Assembly: GCF_011050415.1 (NCBI RefSeq)
Contig: NZ_DRFS01000033.1
Span: 25,855-89,854, forward strand
Length of the DNA: 64,000 nt
Source: Halomonas sp.
Lineage (GTDB): Bacteria > Pseudomonadota > Gammaproteobacteria > Pseudomonadales > Halomonadaceae
Direction: 5' to 3'
Shown here one piece after another: positions 60,399-64,000 of the stretch. Numbering within the stretch: the first letter of the stretch is position 1; each line of letters starts with the position of its first letter. The position numbers were made by a program, and so were the translations under genes. A model generated the notes under the pieces. That model was not told where the DNA came from. It made no database searches and saw only the letters and a program-made list of their open reading frames with translations.

Positions 60399-62177
60399 TT
60401 AACCCAGCAGAGAAAGAACAGACTGCGGGATCTGGTTGGCCTGGGCAAGTACAGAAGTGCCAGCCTGCTGCAGGATCTGTGCGCGGGTCATGTTGGCTAC
60501 TTCAACTGCGTAGTCAGCGTCTTCGATGCGTGAACGAGCGGCAGAGAGGTTAGTCTCGTTAGTGCTCAGGTTGGTGATGGCAGACTCGAAACGGTTCTGC
60601 ACAGCACCAAGGTCAGAGCGTAAGGCATCAACTTGAGCCAGTGCGGCATCCAGTTTTTCGAGCGGATCAGTGGTGCGGGGGCCTTCAGTGACCGCTTCAG
60701 AAGTCAGGTTGCCGTCTGAACCTACGAAGTACTGGTTGGCTGCGGCATCAGTGATATTGCCGTTGTCATTGACGATCAGATCAATTGACTCTTGGGCTGC
60801 TTGGGTCAGCTCACCTGCAGCATTTTCGTAAACAGCGGCGCCGTTAGATTCCACTGCAATAGTACCTGAGTTGTCGCCGGTCAGAACAATTGGATCTTGA
60901 CCAGCAGCGCCATCACGCGATGCAGTAGTAGTGGTAGTAACTACAAGAGAGCCAGCATTAATAGCAGTTGCTAGATCTTCAGCAGAGATTTTCGCACCTT
61001 CAATGGTCACATTGGTGGCAGCGTTATTACTAACAATCTTAGAGCCGTCTTCCAATGTAAGGGTTGAATTGCCTGCAGCCCCAACATCAGCAGCAATAGC
61101 TGCTGTCAGGTTTGTAGCACTTGCAGAGTTAAGCGTACCACCTACGTTATCATAGGTTAACTCACCGGCAGCAGTAATAAAGAGGTTGGTTCCTTCACGA
61201 TCGGTAATGTTACCGTCGTCTTGGATAATGATCTCGGTACTCTGGGAACCGCCTGCAGTGGTAAACGTAGCGTTTTGGGCAGTACCACCATTAGCAGCAT
61301 AGGTAGCTGCGTCAGCATCGGTAACGGCAGTTACATCGTAAGTGAAGCCATCAGCACCATCACTAATAACGCCATCTAGAGCAATATCACCGGAAGTTGT
61401 CGTGCCAATGGCTGTGTTTAACTGAGTTGCAGATAAAGTTCCAGCAGCGTTGTCAATTTCAACTTTAACGCCTTCTTCAATGCCTCCGAGAATATCAGCA
61501 GCAGTTACCTGAGTATTTTCAGTCACCATGCTATAAGTGTCGCCATTCAGCTCAACATTGCCCGTGTCAGCAACGATTTTATCCAGAGCTGCTTTGTCGG
61601 CCGCCGTGTTCTGGGTTGCGCCTTTATCGTTGACGTTAAAACCATCAAGATTCAGGGTGTTGCGGTTGATCTGCTCTAGTTTGATTTCGATGGTTTCACC
61701 ATCGTTAGCACCGACCTGAATATTCAGTGTACGTGCGGTGGGATCTGTCGCACCTTCGTTTGCACCCAGCACTTTAGTGCCGTTGAAATCAGTTTCCCTG
61801 GAAATACGGTTGATTTCCTCCATGCGCTGCTCAATTTCAGCCTGGATGGAGTCCAAATCATCCTGAGAGTTGGTGTCGTTTTGTGCCTGAACCGTCAGCT
61901 CGCGCACACGCTGAAGGTTATCGTTGATCTGGTTCAAACCGCCTTCAGCAGTCTGGGCAACGGAGATACCGTCGTTGGCGTTACGCTGAGCGGTGGACAG
62001 GCCAGTGATCTGGCTAGTCATACGGTTGGCGATGGCCTGACCCGCCGCATCATCCTTGGCACTGTTGATGCGCAGACCAGAACTCAAACGCTCCATAGAG
62101 GTTTGTAGAGCTGATTGTGATTTAGACAGGTTGGACTGGCCGATCATCGACGTGATGTTGGTATTGATCACTGACAT
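60399..62177 (-). CDS. fliC: Flagellin FliC
   Basis: 592 residues from ATG 62177 (MSVINTNITSMIGQSNLSKS), with AAGGAGA ahead of it; an upstream in-frame start at 62201 would add eight foreign residues. The conserved D0/D1 ends are present: SMERLSSGLRINSAKDDAAG at the start and NMTRAQILQQAGTSVLAQAN plus QIPQSVLSLLG at the end. The middle (about residues 190-500) is Ala/Thr/Asp-rich and variable, surface-exposed in the filament. Expression is predicted from the sigma-28 promoter at 62250-62276. Confidence 0.96.
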   Translation of the reverse strand: MSVINTNITSMIGQSNLSKSQSALQTSMERLSSGLRINSAKDDAAGQAIANRMTSQITGLSTAQRNANDGISVAQTAEGGLNQINDNLQRVRELTVQAQNDTNSQDDLDSIQAEIEQRMEEINRISRETDFNGTKVLGANEGATDPTARTLNIQVGANDGETIEIKLEQINRNTLNLDGFNVNDKGATQNTAADKAALDKIVADTGNVELNGDTYSMVTENTQVTAADILGGIEEGVKVEIDNAAGTLSATQLNTAIGTTTSGDIALDGVISDGADGFTYDVTAVTDADAATYAANGGTAQNATFTTAGGSQSTEIIIQDDGNITDREGTNLFITAAGELTYDNVGGTLNSASATNLTAAIAADVGAAGNSTLTLEDGSKIVSNNAATNVTIEGAKISAEDLATAINAGSLVVTTTTTASRDGAAGQDPIVLTGDNSGTIAVESNGAAVYENAAGELTQAAQESIDLIVNDNGNITDAAANQYFVGSDGNLTSEAVTEGPRTTDPLEKLDAALAQVDALRSDLGAVQNRFESAITNLSTNETNLSAARSRIEDADYAVEVANMTRAQILQQAGTSVLAQANQIPQSVLSLLG

Positions 62178-62249
62178 GGTGATTCTCCTTGCTTTGGACA
62201 CTGGCCTTGAAGGCCCGCTTTTCGGCCACTGTTCGTGCCGTTATATTGA

Positions 62250-62276
62250 TTAACGGCCCTGCAAAGGGAATCTTTA
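62250..62276 (-). promoter_or_regulatory. Sigma-28 (FliA) promoter of fliC
   Basis: On the minus strand TAAAGATT, 11 bases, then GCCGTTAA. The FliA consensus is TAAAGTTT-N11-GCCGATAA, so each box differs at one position and the spacing is exact. The fliC ATG lies about 73 bases downstream. Confidence 0.88.
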
Positions 62277-62407
62277 GGAGAAATAGTAAAAAAAGATGTA
62301 AGCGTTGGTAACTATTTACAGCAAAAGTCAGCCATATAGATGAGGCACTGCTTTTTTATGCGTAGCGGCGTATTGTAGCATTTTTGATAAGCACGGCAGG
62401 GCACGCT

Positions 62408-63031
62408 ATGACCTTTTCTTACCTTCCTATGTTACTGGCGGGCGTCGCCATTGTGTTAGGGCTAGTCAGCGCTGCGCTGTTTTACAAGGTGGTGATTGCG
62501 CCGCGCAATAAAGCTGGCAATGCACCGAGCAACGCCCACTCTACTGCCACTCAAACGCCCGCCGCTGCATCGGAGCCATTGGCGACGTTTGCCCCTACTA
62601 AAACATCCGCCAAACAACAGAAAAAAACCACACAACAGTGCTTGTTTGTGGTGTTTGAGGCGCCCAACCAATCAATTAACCAAGCGCTTGGCGAGATGCT
62701 AAACGCTAAACATGCGTTTTACGAAGCTGAGCTAGGTGCCTTCCATCTTCCCCCTGGGCCACAGGGCTACCCGCTGATGGTGGCCAGCGCTACTTCGCCG
62801 GGTAAACTGCCGCCGCTGCATAAAGCAGGCGAGCACACGCCGGTACAGGGGGTGTCGATTTTGATTCGCTTTTTAAACGCCCGCAAAGTCTCACGCGGGC
62901 CGGATGATTTAATCGCGTTTACACACGAGGTTGCGGCACTGGGTGGGCAAATTTTGGATGCTAAGCGTAATCCGATCACGGAAGCGTCTTTAGCGGCCAT
63001 GTATCAGGAGGAAGAAGCTACTCGGGATTAG
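62408..63031 (+). CDS. Membrane-anchored protein with ZipA C-terminal-like domain, copy C
   Basis: 207 residues from ATG 62408; a TTG at 62384 is less likely. Membrane segment FSYLPMLLAGVAIVLGLVSA, then ALFYKVVI. A Thr/Ala/Pro-rich linker, then QQCLFVVFEAPNQSINQALG, SPGKLPPLHKAGEHTPVQGV, ILIRFLNARKV and FTHEVAALGGQILDAKRNPI. Same layout as the copies at 52389 and 56111, but on the opposite strand and not next to intact helical genes. ZipA resemblance as in those entries. Confidence 0.55.
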   Translation: MTFSYLPMLLAGVAIVLGLVSAALFYKVVIAPRNKAGNAPSNAHSTATQTPAAASEPLATFAPTKTSAKQQKKTTQQCLFVVFEAPNQSINQALGEMLNAKHAFYEAELGAFHLPPGPQGYPLMVASATSPGKLPPLHKAGEHTPVQGVSILIRFLNARKVSRGPDDLIAFTHEVAALGGQILDAKRNPITEASLAAMYQEEEATRD

Positions 63032-63083
63032 TTCACGCTAGCGCAGCGGAAGCGGTTTTCCGCAATTCCTCTCTTTTTAGAGG

Positions 63084-63167
63084 TCGTTGCGAGGAGCGTA
63101 GCGACGCGGCAATCTAATAACAGCCGCCGCTAACCCCGAGATCGCCGCGCTTAGCTCGCGACGGCAA
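63084..63167. repeat. REP-like inverted pair
   Basis: The left unit (63084-63115) contains TTGCGAGGAGCGTAGCGACG and CGGCAATCT. An imperfect inverted copy lies at 63138-63167 (AGATCGCCGCG, CTCGCGACGGCAA). Each unit is itself partly palindromic. Similar TTGCGAGGAGCG...GCAATCT repeats are widespread intergenic elements in bacteria. It sits between two convergent genes. Confidence 0.65.
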
Positions 63168-63202
63168 AGGTGGAAATAATAACCATATGAAGGTGCCATG
63201 CC

Positions 63203-64000
63203 TCAGTGCGTGAACAGGGCATCTAAGGTATCTGCCACCAGCACCTGCTCTGACCAACGTTCTAGCTGTTCAGTCGTTGCATTTTGAAGCTGCTCATCTA
63301 CCCAGCTGGGCAATTGGCCAAATTTGAATGTGAGCTGCTTTTTCAGGATGTTCAACTCGCCTTCTTGCCTGCCTTCTTGACGGCCTTCTTGGCGACCTTC
63401 TTGACGCTCCTTTTGGCGCCAGTTTTCTAAGTTCTCTGCCAACATATCTTTGCCCTCTACTAAGCTATGCAACTGATCCAGGTTAATACCTGCATTCAGC
63501 CGTTGCAGGTGGCGTTTTAACCAGCGCGTTAGAATCTTATCGATTCGCTCTTTATTGGGGTCCTCTTGGATGATGCTAACAATTCTATTCACCGCCTGCT
63601 GTAGCGAGGTGTGATCCACCGAGGCTTTTTCAATTTCAAATACACCACTTAGAGCACTATGACGCTCTTCCAGTTCCTGATCGGTATAAGCGCCTTCATC
63701 AATTAAATAATAGCGTAAATGTGGCTGGTAAGGTTGCAAGAAAACGGGCGGTTCGGGCCGTACCATTTCATAAATATCTTGCTTGGCCTGCCAGCGTCGT
63801 GAACCGTTATAGAGCACGATAGGGAAAACTGGCGGCAATCCCTGACTCGCAGCCATTGTGCTATTTTTCAAAAGGTGATCGTAGAAGCAGGCCACGTAGT
63901 GCATCAGCCGAATAGGCATAGTGTGATCCACCCTGGATTGAAACTCTAACAGCAGATACAGGTAGACCTCTTGATTAACGCCTTGCCAATTGATTTGCAC
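63203..64000 (-). CDS. Rpn family nuclease, cut by the window edge
   Basis: 265 residues of the C-terminal part; the frame stays open to the edge at 64000, so the N-terminus lies outside. YLYLLLEFQSRVDHTMPIRL gives the Glu-x-Gln of the PD-(D/E)XK core. PVFPIVLYNGSRRWQAKQDI, RYYLIDEGAYTDQELEER and DMLAENLENWRQKERQEG follow, then four Gly-Arg-Gln-Glu units coded by a 12-base tandem repeat (63358-63410). The end (FGQLPSWVDEQLQNATTEQL) is a DUF4351-like tail. The DMLAENLENW stretch is shared with the orphan tail at 55647-55874. Confidence 0.85.
   Translation of the reverse strand: MQINWQGVNQEVYLYLLLEFQSRVDHTMPIRLMHYVACFYDHLLKNSTMAASQGLPPVFPIVLYNGSRRWQAKQDIYEMVRPEPPVFLQPYQPHLRYYLIDEGAYTDQELEERHSALSGVFEIEKASVDHTSLQQAVNRIVSIIQEDPNKERIDKILTRWLKRHLQRLNAGINLDQLHSLVEGKDMLAENLENWRQKERQEGRQEGRQEGRQEGELNILKKQLTFKFGQLPSWVDEQLQNATTEQLERWSEQVLVADTLDALFTH

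Noticed and set aside
63358..63410. Possible CRISPR-like regular repeats
   Set aside because: Contiguous 12-bp units with no spacers, in frame within an Rpn gene.

Overview
The window reads as a chromosomal segment of a halophilic gammaproteobacterium, most likely Halomonas/Vreelandella. The inference rests on moderate GC, the gene order rpsT-murJ-ribF-ileS-lspA-fkpB-ispH followed by type IV minor pilins (the Pseudomonas-like arrangement), and a Vibrio-type T6SS. No tRNA, rRNA or CRISPR array was seen.

1-34 kb, almost all on the minus strand: a complete type VI secretion system. Reading from the divergent hcp at 34.7 kb the order is tssB, tssC, tssE, tssF, tssG, tagH (FHA), tssJ, tssK, tssL, clpV, vasH, vasI, tssA, tssM, the same order as the V. 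cholerae main cluster. Then come a GNAT-like gene, a PAAR-lysozyme effector with a likely periplasmic immunity gene, vgrG, a DUF4123 adaptor, and a 1118-residue VasX/BTH_I2691-type MIX effector with its likely immunity gene. Downstream of that effector lies an array of displaced effector C-terminal tails, each followed by a membrane immunity-like gene. Three of these four immunity-like genes carry a poly-G tract (G11, G9, G9) in a membrane segment. The G11 gene reads through; both G9 genes are out of frame and would be restored by one extra G. This looks like a phase-variable orphan immunity array and is the most striking signal here. hcp has a textbook sigma-54 promoter, matching VasH as regulator, and its upstream region holds several palindromes.

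35-51 kb: core genes. trpS; a translationally coupled minor pilin operon (pilE, fimT, pilV, pilW, and an enlarged pilX with a beta-rich C-terminal half, without pilY1); ispH, fkpB, lspA, ileS, ribF, murJ, rpsT; cysQ; and a polar amino acid (possibly cystine) ABC transporter.

51.5-64 kb: an accessory, repeat-rich region. It has a ParA/MinD-like ATPase; three paralogues of a membrane-anchored protein whose C-terminal half resembles the FtsZ-binding domain of ZipA; two copies, plus one decayed third copy of one gene, of a pair of small helical proteins; Rpn (PD-(D/E)XK) nuclease genes with tandem leftover tails; a TumE/TumA toxin-antitoxin pair with a frameshifted toxin start and a duplicated 97-bp 5' region; an orphan HigA-like antitoxin; remnants of rfbB and rfbA flanking an ADP-ribosyltransferase-like gene with a 56-codon partner; then flagellin fliC with a sigma-28 promoter, and a REP-like inverted pair. 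Tail displacement, in which a new 3' end is inserted and the old one left behind, seems to recur in both the T6SS and the Rpn loci.
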